Shown here: positions 1-12,649 of the stretch, piece by piece
Layout: every line of letters starts with the position of its first letter
How positions within the stretch are numbered: position 1 is the stretch's first letter
From: Pardosa pseudoannulata
Lineage: Eukaryota; Arthropoda; Arachnida; Araneae; Lycosidae
Reading direction: 5' to 3'
Length of the DNA: 64,000 nucleotides
NCBI GenBank assembly: GCA_032207245.1
Contig: CM063509.1
Coordinates: forward strand, 10,447,085-10,511,084
Notes under the pieces: generated by a model
What the model was told of the DNA's origin: nothing
The model's database searches: none
Seen by the model: only the letters and a program-made list of their open reading frames with translations
Made by a program: the position numbers and the translations under genes

Positions 1-2047
1 GAGAAACAGATGTAGAAACCATTGTACGGAATGGAATAGAAATGTTTGTTGAAAATGGGTTTCAAAAACAGATTTTATAGATAAGAAAGTCTTCCATTAA
101 TTTTGGATAATAAACATTTCATTTAAATTCATTTGGAACTCTTTTCTTTGCAAAAAACTTTCTTGTATGAGTCAAATTCGCTCACTTCAGTAAAAATAGG
201 TATAGGATCAACATCCGTAAATCTAGTGTTAAAGATAAAAAAACTAATTTCTATTCATTTTTTGACTCATCAAACGAATAGCTTATTTTTGTAGATTACG
301 GATAACGGTAAGAAACTTTAATCTCAATTAAATTACTGTGCGAACTTTAAACTGAGTTAAAGTTAAGAAAGTAATACATGGGGGAAAAATCAAAGAGAGG
401 AAAAAAAAGCACTGAACTATAAGCGGTGTGTTCCCCCACTAAATAGAACACCGGCTTGTATCAGGATTTTATCATGACATATCCCCTTTCAGCACCTGGA
501 CTGAGATAGACGTCAGAAAAAAAAAAATTTCTGATATTTTTTTTCTAATGCTATTCGGCGCAAGTGAATTTTGAAGTACATGTGCAATTCTTGAAACCAA
601 GATTTCATAGAATTTCTCCTATTTCATGAATGTACACAACAATGCAAAGCAATTTTTTTTTCCTAACTAAAAAAAAAATCATCATATCTTAGAGCTTATA
701 TTTTAAATATGTTTTTGAAAGGTTTATAACGGATATTTAGTTAGCAGATTCGGACTTAATATTGTACCATTTTGTATTTATTATGTGTTCGTTGTATGAA
801 AAATGTTTATTAATCAATTATTATATGTATTTCGCCCTTTCCTTTAAATTTAACTGGTATTTGAAGCTCTTTCAAACAGAATTAAAGCTGAGAATTGATG
901 TACAATTTGAATATATAACCTCTCTATTGCAACTTTTTTAAATAAAAGATTATTGTTAGAATATTATTCAGATGCATTATTAGAACTTAGAATATTCTCT
1001 ATATGCAAAAAATAAACAGAATCGAGCTAAAACTATTACAAATTTATACAATTAAAAATAAATTTGCAAAAGTAAAATGCTACTTTTTTTAATTCTACAC
1101 ATTTTTTTATATTTTATTTACTAAATCAAGAAATTTACCATGAAATGATTTAAAGATAAAAAAAACAAATACTAGATCTAGTGTTCTTAAAATAATATAA
1201 TTTGTTCAAGGTAAAATATTTTTTGCCAGAAATATATAAACGATATCACTTTTTTTTAAACTAAAATAAGGGGAGGGCGTAGTTTTAATGTTATATTCAA
1301 ACTTTTCTTGGAGAAGAGATTTCTTAAACTAATGTTTCTGTTACCATTCAGTTAATATATTTTTAAGACACTGTTAATAAATAATTTTATAATATTTAAC
1401 TTATTATCTAAATAAATCTTATGACAAAAACTGAAATAAAATCATATAACTGAAATAATAAGTATTTAAAACTGCTTAAATTACTTTAAATATCTGACAC
1501 TTATTTAAGTAAAAATAATTCCTCTCATAAAAAAAAAAAAAATCCGTACTAATCTAATATATTAATTTCATATGTTTTATGTGTTCTTATACTAAATTTC
1601 AATGTATGTTAAGATTAATTATCTAATTCTTAAATTATGATTACAGAAAATATTGTATTTAAAGTATCTGTGGAATACCGGTTTCAAAACTCAACTCAAT
1701 TATAGACTGGTATTCCGAATACTCAAAACTCTAATGACGTGCACACTGTTATCACAACCACATTATTTAATACTACTTAACATTTAATGTTTACATTTAT
1801 ACATTAACAACATTTTATTACTTATGATACGAACATGGAAAAATGCTACTCTCTAAACTAAAACTATACATAGAACAACTCACTTGTTGCCAAATTTAAA
1901 ACTAAAAAACACAAACATTAATATTAAAATTCACGGTGACATCAAAGGCGTGTAATACGTTACAGTATCAGATATGGATAGATCCTTGGAATGTATGAAG
2001 TGATATAAATTTAGAGGTTTATAATAAGAAATAAAATTGAGACTTAC
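1..2047 (-). other. Intron 1 of the bark-like gene (partial)
   Basis: This AT-rich stretch follows the splice donor GTAAGT at 2047-2042 (read on the minus strand) and should be the start of intron 1 of the bark-like gene, whose later exons lie beyond the left edge. I see short A and T runs but no convincing exon, open frame or recognisable transposon. Confidence 0.55.
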
Positions 2048-2302
2048 CTTTGCATCCAAGACACCGTCTCTGTGTACATATATTCCGACTCCAGGTGCAA
2101 ACATCAGTTCGACACCAGGCTTGATAGTTAAACTTGCATCCTTCTCAATTATTACATCTTTCCGCACAGCGTAAGGTAATACTGTCGAGTCCAAAACAAC
2201 ATTGTCAGAAATATAACCCCCGAAGTCAACAGTCTGGCAATTCACAACAACGGTGATGAGTGAAAGTACCCATAACACGCACTGTGCCCTGATCAAAAGC
2301 AT
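2048..2302 (-). CDS. bark: First coding exon of a bark beetle/Anakonda-like protein
   Basis: An ATG at 2302-2300 opens 85 codons that end exactly at a consensus splice donor (AAG/GTAAGTC, donor at 2047), so the exon is in phase 0. Residues 1-23 are a hydrophobic signal peptide (VLWVLSLITVVV) with a likely cleavage site after NCQ. The rest shows the start of the bark ectodomain: PYAVRKDVIIEKDASLTI followed by KPGVELMFAPGVGIYVHRDG, a pattern typical of the parallel beta-helix segments at the start of Drosophila Bark/Anakonda. In flies this large single-pass protein organises tricellular junctions of epithelia. The assignment comes from remembered family sequence. A related SRCR/beta-helix surface protein is the main alternative. 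The remaining exons are outside the window. Confidence 0.7.
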
Positions 2303-3611
2303 TTTGATCTCTGAACTTCACCACAATAGGCGGGGAACAACCACAACAACACACACCTGAGGAGCCTCACACAATTAGGCTTAGGGAAAGTACTCGCCCG
2401 CACATGATCAAATGATAATACTTTATTGAAAAAAAGATGTCAAGAACTCTCTCCCTTTCACATAATGTTCGTGGGGTGCTTACCAGTATCCTTCAGTACT
2501 AACCACAGTTCCGATCGTCGGAGTAGAATATTCAGCTAGTACGTTCGGCCGAGGGTGGAGCAGAAAAGTTCGCGCACTGTTTGGGACTTTTTCGTTTTTG
2601 ACGCTCGAGAGTAGCGAGGTTTCTGATTCGCATGGTTACCGGTTTTCATACCTGTGTTGGCGTCAAAATGCAAACGATTTGCGCCAAGTTTTGAAACTTG
2701 ATTGCGGGAATTTCGAAGTGACATTTGAGGTTAATAAAATGCTCGAATAAATTTTTATACGATATAGAAATTAATTAAGTTATATTAATTTGAGTGCGTT
2801 TGTCGCAATTATTTTTTGTACAGAAATAATCGTAGTTTAAATTAGTATGTATTCTTTTCCAGAAAAAGTACACTTCAGACGGTTTTTTTACTATGGATAA
2901 AAAACCGTTAGGAAACAGTGTTTAGAACTTTTAAAAAAGATTGCTTAAAACGTTGACTTTTGAATCGTCGTTATCTATACAATTTTCCAAAAGAAAGAAT
3001 TCGAAAATAAACTTATAACTATAAAGATAACTATAAGAGAACTATTTACTTTACTTCTGCACTAAGCATTTTAAAATTATTCAGAATTTTGCGAAATCGT
3101 TTTAGTAATTCAAACTTTGAGAACAAGCAGAAATTCAATTAATAAAAATGTTTTTTTGCAAGCAATTGCGTCTCCATAAAGAAGAAATTAAAATAGAGAT
3201 ATCTGAACATTGATATCTTTGCAAGGGAAGAAAACATTAATTTTTTACCGTTGTAGAAGCGAAAAAATGACAATATTCTCCTAGTGTTTATTCGAAAAGC
3301 AGCAAGTAGGAGAGGAAACTTTGCATATTGATCCTCAATTCTGATTGTATTTCTCTTTTTAATCGGAAAGAGAACTATTTCTAGTGGCAACAACTCTCTG
3401 GAAAACACAGCCTACACATCAGACAGAAGAAAATTGTAGAACAGCGATTTTCACTCCCACCCCTTACTTCAACAGGATAACAGGAAATGGGAAGCGCGCG
3501 CATATCGAAAAGAAAATATTAAAAATAATCGATTAATTTACTAAAAGGTAAGCTAAACAAATACATTCTAACATAAATTAATTTTTCCGATACAGACACA
3601 TTTGTGCCAAA
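2303..3611. other. Upstream region of the bark-like gene
   Basis: This stretch should contain the 5' UTR and promoter of the minus-strand gene starting at 2302. The segment at about 2330-2700 is clearly less AT-rich than its surroundings, as expected of a promoter or leader. A 62-codon minus-strand frame at 2536-2724 has no recognisable similarity and I do not call it. No TATA box or initiator can be fixed from sequence alone. Confidence 0.35.
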
Positions 3612-3937
3612 CAAGGCTGCGAAGCTGTTACTCATTTAGCACCACCCGCCACCGGCGAGCACGTGTAGCTTAAGGTATGCTACGGACGAGGGTAACATCA
3701 TCCCCGCTGGGTCCTCGTACTTTAAAAACAAGAACCAAGCAGAAGACACCAGGCTTGGCCTGCCAACCCCACAGGTATAGTTCAACAACTTGGAACACTT
3801 TGTGACCACGAACCTATTTCACGTGCGCCATTCGCCTTTAGCGAACACGACTGACCTTAGGCCGGCTCGAGCCCCAAACCCGCAACCTTTCAGTTACGAG
3901 ATTGCTGTCTTTGCCGACTGAGCTATCATGGGTCACC
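3612..3937 (-). repeat. tRNA-derived SINE, family B, copy 1
   Basis: Read on the minus strand, the element starts at 3937 with a tRNA-like head: GGTGACCCATGATAGCTCAG contains a polymerase III A box (TAGCTCAGTCGGCAAAG), and about 35 bases later GGTTGCGGGTTTGGGGCTCG is a mutated B box. The body is much more GC-rich than its surroundings. The junction segment GGCCGGCTCGAGCC and the adjoining AACACGA...CCTATTT recur at 15440-15545, which establishes a dispersed family. The left boundary is approximate. No target-site duplication was clear. Confidence 0.6.
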
Positions 3938-4253
3938 ATAAAATATACAATAAACATTTATATTTATATAATATATTGGTTTTATAGATACGAAAATTTT
4001 AATAGATATTATGTTTACTAACGTTCCACCCTTTTGTCTGTCTTAAAGCCTCTCATTGGCTTCTAAACCCAATACCGCCCCCATAGTATCTTCAGCACCC
4101 ACTGAAAGGAGGGGGGGGGGCGATATCAGCCCGTTCGGAACTAACCATAAGCAGAAAATTCCCCTCATTCCCCTTCTCCATATTTTCCCTTCAATACTAT
4201 GGTCAATTCGCCCAAGTCGGACTTTTCCCCGTCGAACCCACAACTCCCCCATT

Positions 4254-4387
<134 letters not shown>

Positions 4388-4394
4388 CCATTTT

Positions 4395-4905
4395 TTATAA
4401 AACTCCGTGAAAAGGACAAAGCTTAACAGCTAGCAGTAATAAAAATGCAGTCAGGCTGACATTGAAGAGAACGGCACCAGTCTAATTGAAACTTTATTCC
4501 AGAGCTGCTACAACAAACATCTTTTATACTTAATTACAGATAAAGGAAAGCCACAGAGATCACTCTGATCGAACAGAGGTGCACCCAAGAGTGAAGACAG
4601 AAAAATTTTTCCCACGGTTTAAAAAAAAAAAAAAAAAACTCAATAAGAAAATTAAATGCAATATCAGCAACACGCGAAACCATTTGCCGGCGACAGCTGG
4701 GAAACGTGCTGAATAGACAGAAAGTTTACAGTTTTAGGATATAACGCTTTGGGAAGAATGTTAAGTGGAAAATACTCCTTTGATTAAATTATTTAGAGGC
4801 TGGGAAAAAGATTTAAAGGAATTAGAATGGGAGAGAGGAGGTTTTTAAGGAAATATTAAAGTTAAATAATTTTGATATATTACATATATATATATATATG
4901 TCAGG
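4395..4905 (+). repeat. Direct duplication of about 500 bp, copy 1
   Basis: This segment is colinear with 5405-5935. Shared blocks include the GAGCTGCTA region (4501 and 5526), GCCGGCGACAGCTGG versus GCCGGTGAAAGCTGG (4686 and 5722), GGGAGAGAGGAGGTTTTT versus GGGAGAGAGGAGAGTTTTTT, and a common end TTTTGATATATTACATATAT. Both copies begin just after a dinucleotide microsatellite. A run of 18 A interrupts copy 1 at 4621-4638. The family identity is unknown. Confidence 0.6.
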
Positions 4906-5319
4906 AAAATTCTCAGGGGGTTTCAAATCTGAAGTCAAGGGCTAAAAATTCCCGCATCCTTTTGCATTCCCCTTTTAAACTCCTAACCTAAATGGACCAC
5001 TAGGACTACAGTTTAAGCCCTCAGAGAAGGGGTCTGACCAATTATAACTCTACTTGGCCCTAGCGGATCATTTAGGAAATTTCCAAACGAAAAAGAGAAC
5101 GCTGTCGGAGGCAGATTTTTCTACAGATTTTTCCACAGATATTGACCAGGTGTTAAGGGCATTTTTACATATAACTTCATGCTAGGTGACCCCTCAGTTT
5201 GTCCTGTCCCTATGACGAAGTGGGAACCCGTCCTCCAAAGTTATCTTAATAAAGGTCTTTAGCTGAAACGGTGTCATTTTTATGGCCATGACTGCAACCA
5301 CCCATCGAGAAGTCAGTTT

Positions 5320-5323
<4 letters not shown>
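4906..5323. other. Spacer between the two direct-repeat copies
   Basis: This non-repetitive spacer separates the copies starting at 4395 and 5405. No open frame, RNA gene or transposon terminus was recognised. Confidence 0.4.

Positions 5324-5396
<73 letters not shown>
5324..5396. repeat. Compound (CA)n(TA)n microsatellite
   Basis: About 20 CA units (5324-5363) are followed by about 16 TA units (5364-5396). The tract sits immediately before direct-repeat copy 2, just as the (AT)(GT) tract sits before copy 1, so the microsatellite may be part of the duplicated unit. Confidence 0.97.
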
Positions 5397-5397
<1 letters not shown>

Positions 5398-5404
5398 CTA
5401 TTCT

Positions 5405-5935
5405 TTTTATTTGCCCGGGCTACTGGGCAAGGAGAAGCCTCAGCGATTAGCTTATAATGAAAAAAGCAGTCGTGGCTCCATTGAAAGAGAACATGCCATT
5501 CTGAGAACAACTCAAATCTTTAATGAGGAGCTGCTAAAAAGACATCTTCAACAATCAACCGCAGACAAGAAAATGTACATCGAAACACTGCTAAAACAGG
5601 GGTGGACTCCAGAGCGAGAAGGAGACGAAATCTTTCCCAGAGAAAGTAGTTTAGTCGGCGAATTTAACAATAAAAGTAACTTAGATCAGAAGGGGGAGGG
5701 GGGGGGGAACTGAGCCATTTGCCGGTGAAAGCTGGAAAATGCGGTGAGTAGACAGAAAATTGACGTCTATTTCACATAAAACTTTGGGAAATGGGTTGGA
5801 AGGATTTGAACTCTTGTGGACGTCCCTTTAATTACGATATTTTGTGGCTGGGAAAATAGATTGGAAGGAAATAGAATGGGAGAGAGGAGAGTTTTTTATG
5901 ATATAGTAAAGTGAAATAATTTTGATATATTACAT
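5405..5935 (+). repeat. Direct duplication of about 500 bp, copy 2, with an open frame
   Basis: This is the colinear partner of 4395-4905, with the same end (TTTTGATATATTACATATAT). Unlike copy 1 it carries a continuous frame of about 100 codons at 5406-5713. The frame is rich in charged residues, for example EREHAILRTTQIFNEELLKR followed later by LLKQGWTPEREGDE. Composition and codon use look protein-like, but I do not recognise the family. Copy 1 has lost this frame. It may be a remnant of a mobile-element protein or of a host exon. Confidence 0.5.
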
Positions 5936-5945
5936 ATATGTAATG

Positions 5946-8769
5946 ATATTTTAACCTTTTATACTAGTCAACTTAATTATAATTGTATTCTAAAATTAAT
6001 TTTTGGTGATTCTACCCCTTTGGCGAAATATCTTTGTTTGTCCTTAAAATTACAACCTTCGAGAACACAAAAATTAATTTCTGATAAGCTCAATTAGCCT
6101 TATATATCTCTTTTACGTAACTTAGTTTCACTTCTAGTGCCATCGTGAGATTAATCTTAACACTCTGATTGGCTGACTCACTTGCGTCGTCACAGCACTT
6201 TATAAGCGAATGTAAAACGTTCCAGCGGATAACGCCAAAAATGTATTGTCTGAATAAACTCAACATTTTTAAATCCAAATTTTAATGTGTTCTTTCATAG
6301 CCTACGATATCTAGCATGAATATCATTTAAACTTTGTATTGGGTCAAAAACACCAATTACATATATGTGTGGAAAAATTTAATATACATAAAATGCTTTT
6401 ACAAGTTGTATCCTTCCATCTTGAGTAAAACAGTTAAATTTAATTTAAGAAGCAGTTGTTATATAAAGTTTACATCTTTAATTAAATATTTTTATGTACC
6501 ATCTCGGTTTCCAAAAATACGATATAAAGCATTTTAGAAAAACATTACAACATTGATAGACTACAACGGAAAAATTTGTAGGAAAAATAACCCTAATTAG
6601 ATATTAAAGGAATAACACAAAGCTATTTTTGTATTCATAAAAAAATGGTTGAATCGATTTATGTTAATATTTTCTTCTTAAAATTTAAAATCAATCTATT
6701 TCAATTAAAGAAATTAATTTTACGGAGGGGAGAGGGTGTTAAGAAAATACTGAAAACGAAAAATGTAAAGTTAAAAAAGAAGACAAATGTATGAATAAAG
6801 AATGAAGAAATCAATAAATAAAAATATTTTTCACATATACATATAAAATATTTTTAGAGATGTAATTTGTGAAAGCTATATTTCCACACTTATAATTTTT
6901 TACGCTTTATTTATATATACTACATTTGAATTGATGAGCGGAAGGAAACAATAACGAAACCAAAACTATGATGGAATGAATGGGAGCACAATGCTACCAG
7001 ACAACCGGAAGTTGTAAAGAGGATTAGTGCTTGATCAGGGAAATCGACCTTCATTTCCATTCAGAAATTTTTTCATTGTCAGCTTGTGCTTTCTTTTATA
7101 ATCTTGTTTCCAACAGGAAATAAAGTCCATAAATATTTATGAGATTTAATGTAAAATAATAAAATAAAAGAAATTGATTTTGAATTTAGGGGTGTGCAAT
7201 CTATTTTACAAGACATACAAATCTATAATTTTTTTAAATATTCCAAAGAAATATTTTTGTATGGATATTTTATCTTTGGGAAATTAATACAGATGTAGTG
7301 TCATCAATAAATTATCGCATTTTCAAGAACAGAAGTGAACTTGATGAAAACAATCCAAATAAAAAAAAACCATTTAGTCAAACTTAAAAAATATTTTTCT
7401 CCATATTATTTCTTCCATTTATGTCGAGTAGCTCTTGAAAACTTTCTATTATTGAATATTCTTCTTTACCTTTGTTTTGCGTGTTAAAAATCGTCTGATA
7501 CAAAATTATGACTCTTTTGAAAATATTCGTTTACAACTGAACGAATCACATCTATATTTAAAAATTCTCACGTTAAAAAATTTTCATACCTTTCATTTGC
7601 ATTGTACCTATTACATTATACATTAATGTTTTCATTGATTCTAGAATTCGTATTTTTTTGTAACTACATTTTCCTATTCGAATAAAAATCATTCAATTTT
7701 TAGGCTTTATTTATACATATTCTAGTGTTATTTTTACAAATAGCGTTATTTATTATCTTCACATTCTGGATTTTGATTTTTTTTAAATGCTAATTTGCTG
7801 TGGAATAGTATAACCCAGCAGTAGGCAACCGATTCATACAAATGTGATATATTAAAAAAATTAAATTAGATTTGGAGCTTGTAGCAACTCAACATTTTTT
7901 TTAATAATGATTAAGAGGGAACAAATACCAAATTTGTTTAAATATCTTTTTTTAACATTTTCATGCAAATATCGCTTTAATACAAAATGGAGTTATTTAA
8001 AAATTCTTACATATTTATAAATATTTATGCAATATCAATATAAAACTTGACACTGTATATAAGTACTTTTTCAGAAAATTCTTACTACTCTTATATTGTG
8101 TGAAAGGGTTACATGATTGAGACAAAGACATTATGGAAATTACAAAATAATTCATATGCCACAAAATAATTCATTATGCCAAATATCAATAAAGAAAAAA
8201 AAAGTTTTTTAATGCTGCAGATCTGCATATTTTTTAAGCATCCGGGTTAGAATTAACAATATAAAATTAAAATTCAATTTTCTTTGAAAATTTCCGAAAT
8301 CAATACTTAAATAGGTTTTTATTTGTATGAGCATCAAAAATAAAATCGGATTATTCCATATAACTGTTCCTCCTTTACAAAAAAAACAACTCCCACTTGG
8401 TGGACCACATATAAATAGGCTGCCTAATGCTATTATAATTTTACAAAAATTGTGTAATAAGGATATTTAAAATTAAATCTATTTGTATTACTGCTGATAA
8501 AACATGAAAAACAAATTATTCTAAACTCTACGGTGTAATCGACCGGAAACCGAACCCGTGACTATGCAAATATTTAAAAGTAGAATATTTATTACTCAGA
8601 CCTAAAACAAGTAATATAAAATAATAATGCTGACGATAATAATAATAATCTTTATAAACTATATTTTTTATGATTCGACGTTTTTAACATTGAAAAAAAA
8701 TATTAAAAACTATAAAACACATAAAAAAAATATTCCTAAAATTTACTTGTGAAACGTAATTCTACCCGT
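5946..8769. other. AT-rich intergenic stretch, nothing recognised
   Basis: This stretch is very AT-rich with many A/T runs. The only frames of 60 or more codons (around 6090-6278 and 6334-6537) have low-complexity, AT-driven composition. I see no conserved motif, tRNA-like head or transposon end. Confidence 0.5.
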
Positions 8770-9075
8770 AAAAAACATTCCATTACAATAAAATGCGCCA
8801 ACAATATCGATTGAGCGCCAAATCTGAGATCTTTGATATCGAAAGTAAAAAAACAAAAACGGCTAAAAGAACATTACGTAAAAACCACGTGATACTTTCC
8901 GGTCTCAAAAGTTGTAGACGATTGCGCCGCTGTTACCTGACGTGTCGACCAATGAGAAGGCAGCTTTTTGAATGAGTAGCAAGTTGCAGGAAATTGAATA
9001 TTGTAATCCGCGCTCCCATATCAGTGTCGGGCCTCAGATGTGAGCGCTTCCGCCAGCTGGCTTTTAGGAAAGAAA
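8770..9075. promoter_or_regulatory. GC-richer island with a CCAAT box, possible promoter
   Basis: In an otherwise AT-rich region this interval is notably GC-rich (TTGCGCCGCTGTTACC, TCGGGCCTCAGATGTGAGCG). It carries a CCAAT box (GACCAATGAG at about 8947) and a TGACGTG half-site just upstream. Such composition fits a promoter with an untranslated first exon, but no downstream exon was identified. The 60-codon frame across it (8793-8975) is arginine/lysine-rich and unconvincing. It could also be a transposon fragment. Confidence 0.2.
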
Positions 9076-9729
9076 AATGTAAGAATGAATTGAGAGATTC
9101 GAGACAATATTCAAGTGCTCACAACAGGTTGCGTAATTAAAGTATTAAATCCAAACATTTTTTACAGCTTATAATGCCGGTTCAAATGTTGATTAAACGG
9201 GTTCTCGGGGTCTGAATAAATCGAAAAATTTAACAAAAATTAGCGTTTGATACCAATTTTTTTTTTTAATCTTGGTTTTCTTCATATATATTGAGATATC
9301 TAGTTTTCACTAAAAACATAAACTGATCAGTATTTAAAAAGATGATTTTATAATATTTATATATTTTTTAAATTTTAGTCTGATTTAGGACGCAAAAATT
9401 AAAAGTCTTCTCGAAATGTATTTAAAAAGTATTTTACATTCACAATACAAAATCTTTGACAGATATAACATATAAAACTATAACTTTATAGTATACATCT
9501 TTCGAAAACAATATTTTTTCTGAAAAGGGAAAGATGGACTCGCAGAAATTGGAAACCTCTGATATAGGTTTTTAAAATATTATATTTGTATTTATTTATT
9601 GGTAATATATTGAGTTTTCCTAGTTCTGAAACTTTAGTAAAACTTCATCGATCATCTCAATAACCCAAGGGAGTCCTAAGTTCAGCAAGCACAGTGTGGG
9701 TATGTAAAAAGATAAATCTAAATATCAGT
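9076..9729. other. AT-rich intergenic stretch, nothing recognised
   Basis: I see no open frame, RNA-like element or repeat terminus here apart from short T and A runs. Confidence 0.5.
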
Positions 9730-10110
9730 ATTTTATCTAGGGTTTTTGGAGGAGTTAAATATTATTTTTATTCCTTTTCCAAATGGCAATACCTGTTTAA
9801 GTGAGTAAATCGGTTTTTATACTGGTATAGCTGCAAATGTGGATCGTATATGTTTCCTTGTTTGATTAACACTCCAGTGTGATATGTGATGTTTTTCTCC
9901 TTTTAATTGTTCAATAATTTGGTTTAATATACCTGTATTTACTTTTTCTGTACCGAGGTTACAGTTGTGGCCACACAAAAACGTTTTAATTCCAAACTAG
10001 AGTCCAAATCCAAATTCTCCACAAATATTTGCAAGCTTAGTATCCATTCTAATCATCTTTATTTGCTTTAAGACATCGTGTTAAATTTTTAATGTAGGAT
10101 TAAATTCCAA
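9730..10110 (+). repeat. Diverged direct repeat of about 380 bp, copy 1
   Basis: This segment is colinear with 10310-10675. Matching blocks include TATCTAGGGTTTTTGGAG versus TATCCATGGTTTTTTGGAG, ATGGCAATACCT versus ATGGCAACACCT, GGTATAGCTGC versus AGTATAGCTGC, TTCCTTGTTTGATTAA versus ATCCTTGTTTCGTTAA, and AGTATCCATTCTAA, which is identical in both. By eye I estimate roughly 70% identity, so the duplication is old. The family identity is unknown. Confidence 0.65.
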
Positions 10111-10309
10111 TTCCCATTTTACATTTAATTAATATAATTATTCTTACATAACAACACTAATCATATTACTACCTGAATTAATAAAAAATAAATAAATAAA
10201 CTATGTGTCTTAATTTCATCATCTTTTGGCTGATTTTTCTGTACTGTATTATTTAATTACATAAATAGTAAAAACTGGTCAGATCCAAGCGCATTTTAAA
10301 ATTTCAGTT

Positions 10310-10675
10310 CTTTATCCATGGTTTTTTGGAGAAATTAAATAGTATTTTTATTCCTTTTTCGAATGGCAACACCTATTTGGGTGAATGAGTCGAATTTTAA
10401 AATAGTATAGCTGCTTATGTGAATCGTGAATGCATCCTTGTTTCGTTAATGCTCTAGAATGATATGTAATTTTTTTTTCATTTTAATTTAAAAAAGTAAT
10501 TTAATTTACTTAGATTTACTACGTTTGTGCCGAGAGTGAAAGTTGTTGTCACACAAAATTATTTTAAGCCCAAATTGGAATCTCAATTCTCCAACGATAT
10601 TTCAAACATAGTATCCATTCTAAACTTTTTTACTCCGTTGTTAGATTTGTTCAATTTTTGATATAGATTAAAATT
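10310..10675 (+). repeat. Diverged direct repeat of about 380 bp, copy 2
   Basis: Second copy of the unit at 9730-10110, in the same orientation, separated by about 200 bp of unrelated AT-rich sequence. It carries no open frame in either copy. Confidence 0.65.
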
Positions 10676-10993
10676 CTACTTTTATTTATCCACATTTTTA
10701 TGTGGGTTTATGTGTGTGTGTGTGTGTGTGTCTGTACACAAATGGAAACAGCTCAATGATGGGTCTAAATGGTTAGGATCACAAAAGTAAGTAAATAAAC
10801 TTGCAGCTGGTTCATTTTAAAACTTAACTATAGTTTAAGGATGAACTGTAATGAAAGGAGAAGACGCTAGCCATGTCTTATTCCTATTACCAAATTAGCA
10901 ATTCTCCCTGACAATCGGGCAAAAACACAGGGGTCCTCGCTCAACACTGGGTACCAAGGGCGCCCTCAAAAGATCTCAAAAGAGATTTATCAA
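10676..10993. other. Short spacer with a small (GT)n run
   Basis: It contains a (GT)n run at about 10711-10731 and a non-repetitive, slightly GC-richer piece at 10740-10980. No gene was recognised. Confidence 0.4.
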
Positions 10994-11466
10994 TATATAT
11001 GATACGGTAAAAGTAATAAATTCGGTGATTATATAAAACTAGCATATAGCCCATCAGATGACGGGATCAGTAAAATTTTTAATTTTCCAAAATTGTAAAG
11101 TACTTTATAAGGCAGGTAAAAAAATTGTTTATTTTTTGGCTAAGAATTATCTTGCAACAAAAAATAATCGATGATTCAATTTAAAATGATCACACATGTA
11201 CCTTATTATTGAACCCAAATAGAAAAGAAAATTATAAGGCGATTTCACGTAGTAGGGCAAATTCTCAAATTATGACAATTCTGGCTTTAGTTTAAAATGG
11301 AAGGGCAGTTTATTGTTTGTCTATTGGCTGTTGTAAACATGAAAATGAATGGAAAGGGCATTTTTAGTAGGTCGTGACGTTGCGACAAATTTCCTTAATT
11401 ACGTAATATAAGTTCAATGATAAAACGTATGAAAATAAGGCATATTTTAAATAATTTAAAATAAGA

Positions 11467-11945
11467 AATGAGATGGTTAAAAGAATGACGTCATAATGCT
11501 AGAAAAATGTTATTTTTACCTATTTATTATGGGATAAATTGATGAATTTAATTGCCTGCTATCAACCAGGGAAAATAGGAGTTGAAATAATGGCATTAAA
11601 AGCTCGAAAAGAGGGGAAGGGGTGAATTTCGAACGTTTTAAAGAAGACAGTATTTTTTGCTGTGATAGGAAGCCTATTTATACCACTTTATTTTAGAATC
11701 GAATCGATAGTTGAGGAGAAGATAAACATTACTCGCTTTGAACTTTACTAACTATGGATGCCTCTATCCATTCCAGGTCCAACCGCTTCATAAAATCGAG
11801 GACAGGCGTACAGATAACTTAGGCTATTATTATAGAGGGGATTACCGGTAATTATAAAAAATCACCACTAAATTTGGTAAATATGATAAATTATTTCATA
11901 TTTATCAAATTCACCGGTTAGTTTATAAAATCTCCAACTCATAAT
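11467..11945 (+). repeat. Left arm of the internal inverted repeat
   Basis: This arm pairs with 12650-13142. Landmarks include ACCTATTTATTATGGGATAA, ATTCCAGGTCCAACCGCTTC and CACTAAATTTGGTAAATATG, each found inverted on the right. Homology continues outward to the terminal repeat. An extra short copy of CACTAAATTTGGTAAATAT sits at 12119-12137. Confidence 0.75.
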
Positions 11946-12649
11946 GAGGAAGGTAATAAATTCGGGTTATTTTGTGGAAACAAACCAAACCCATATTCTA
12001 TGGGAAAAAAATCATTTATTTGCATTTACGTGTAAGTTTACTTCTTTAGACGTATTAGACTGTTTTAGAATTACAAAGCTTGCCAGATTTTTTACATTTG
12101 CACTTATCATCATAATCACCACTAAATTTGGTAAATATCCAACTCGTAATGGTTAATGTGATAAATATCATGACTTATTGGGCCAGTAGAATAGAATGCA
12201 GGTTTGTTTTGAGTAGTTACTACACAGAAAGATATTTTTTGGTTGGACAATATGGCGTAAGAGACCACGAATTACAATATTTTATATTTTACAATTAAAA
12301 AGTCAATAAATGGTTATTTTAGGTCACATACATTTATTTAGCCTGAACGAAATTTGAATAAGGGTCTGAAAAGTGTTATGAAGTAAAAAAAATGCAATTT
12401 ATATGAGCTTGTACAAAACAGTTGCATATAAAAAAAAACTGCAGTGACATATAAAAAACAAACTAATCCCATATTCTAGAAAAAAAAAAACCATTTTTTT
12501 TCAAATAACGTTAAATGCTATTCTACGAATTACTAAATATTTTAAGTTTACTTATTTAAGCATATGAGACTATTATGACATTTAGAATTACGTGTTGATA
12601 GAAGCCAAGCAGTTGCGCAAACTGAACGAATTTTCGTAAAGTTAGGGAC

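Noticed and set aside
2536..2724. 62-codon minus-strand frame upstream of the bark-like exon
   Set aside because: It shows no motif and no splice or start context, and its composition follows the local GC-rich leader.
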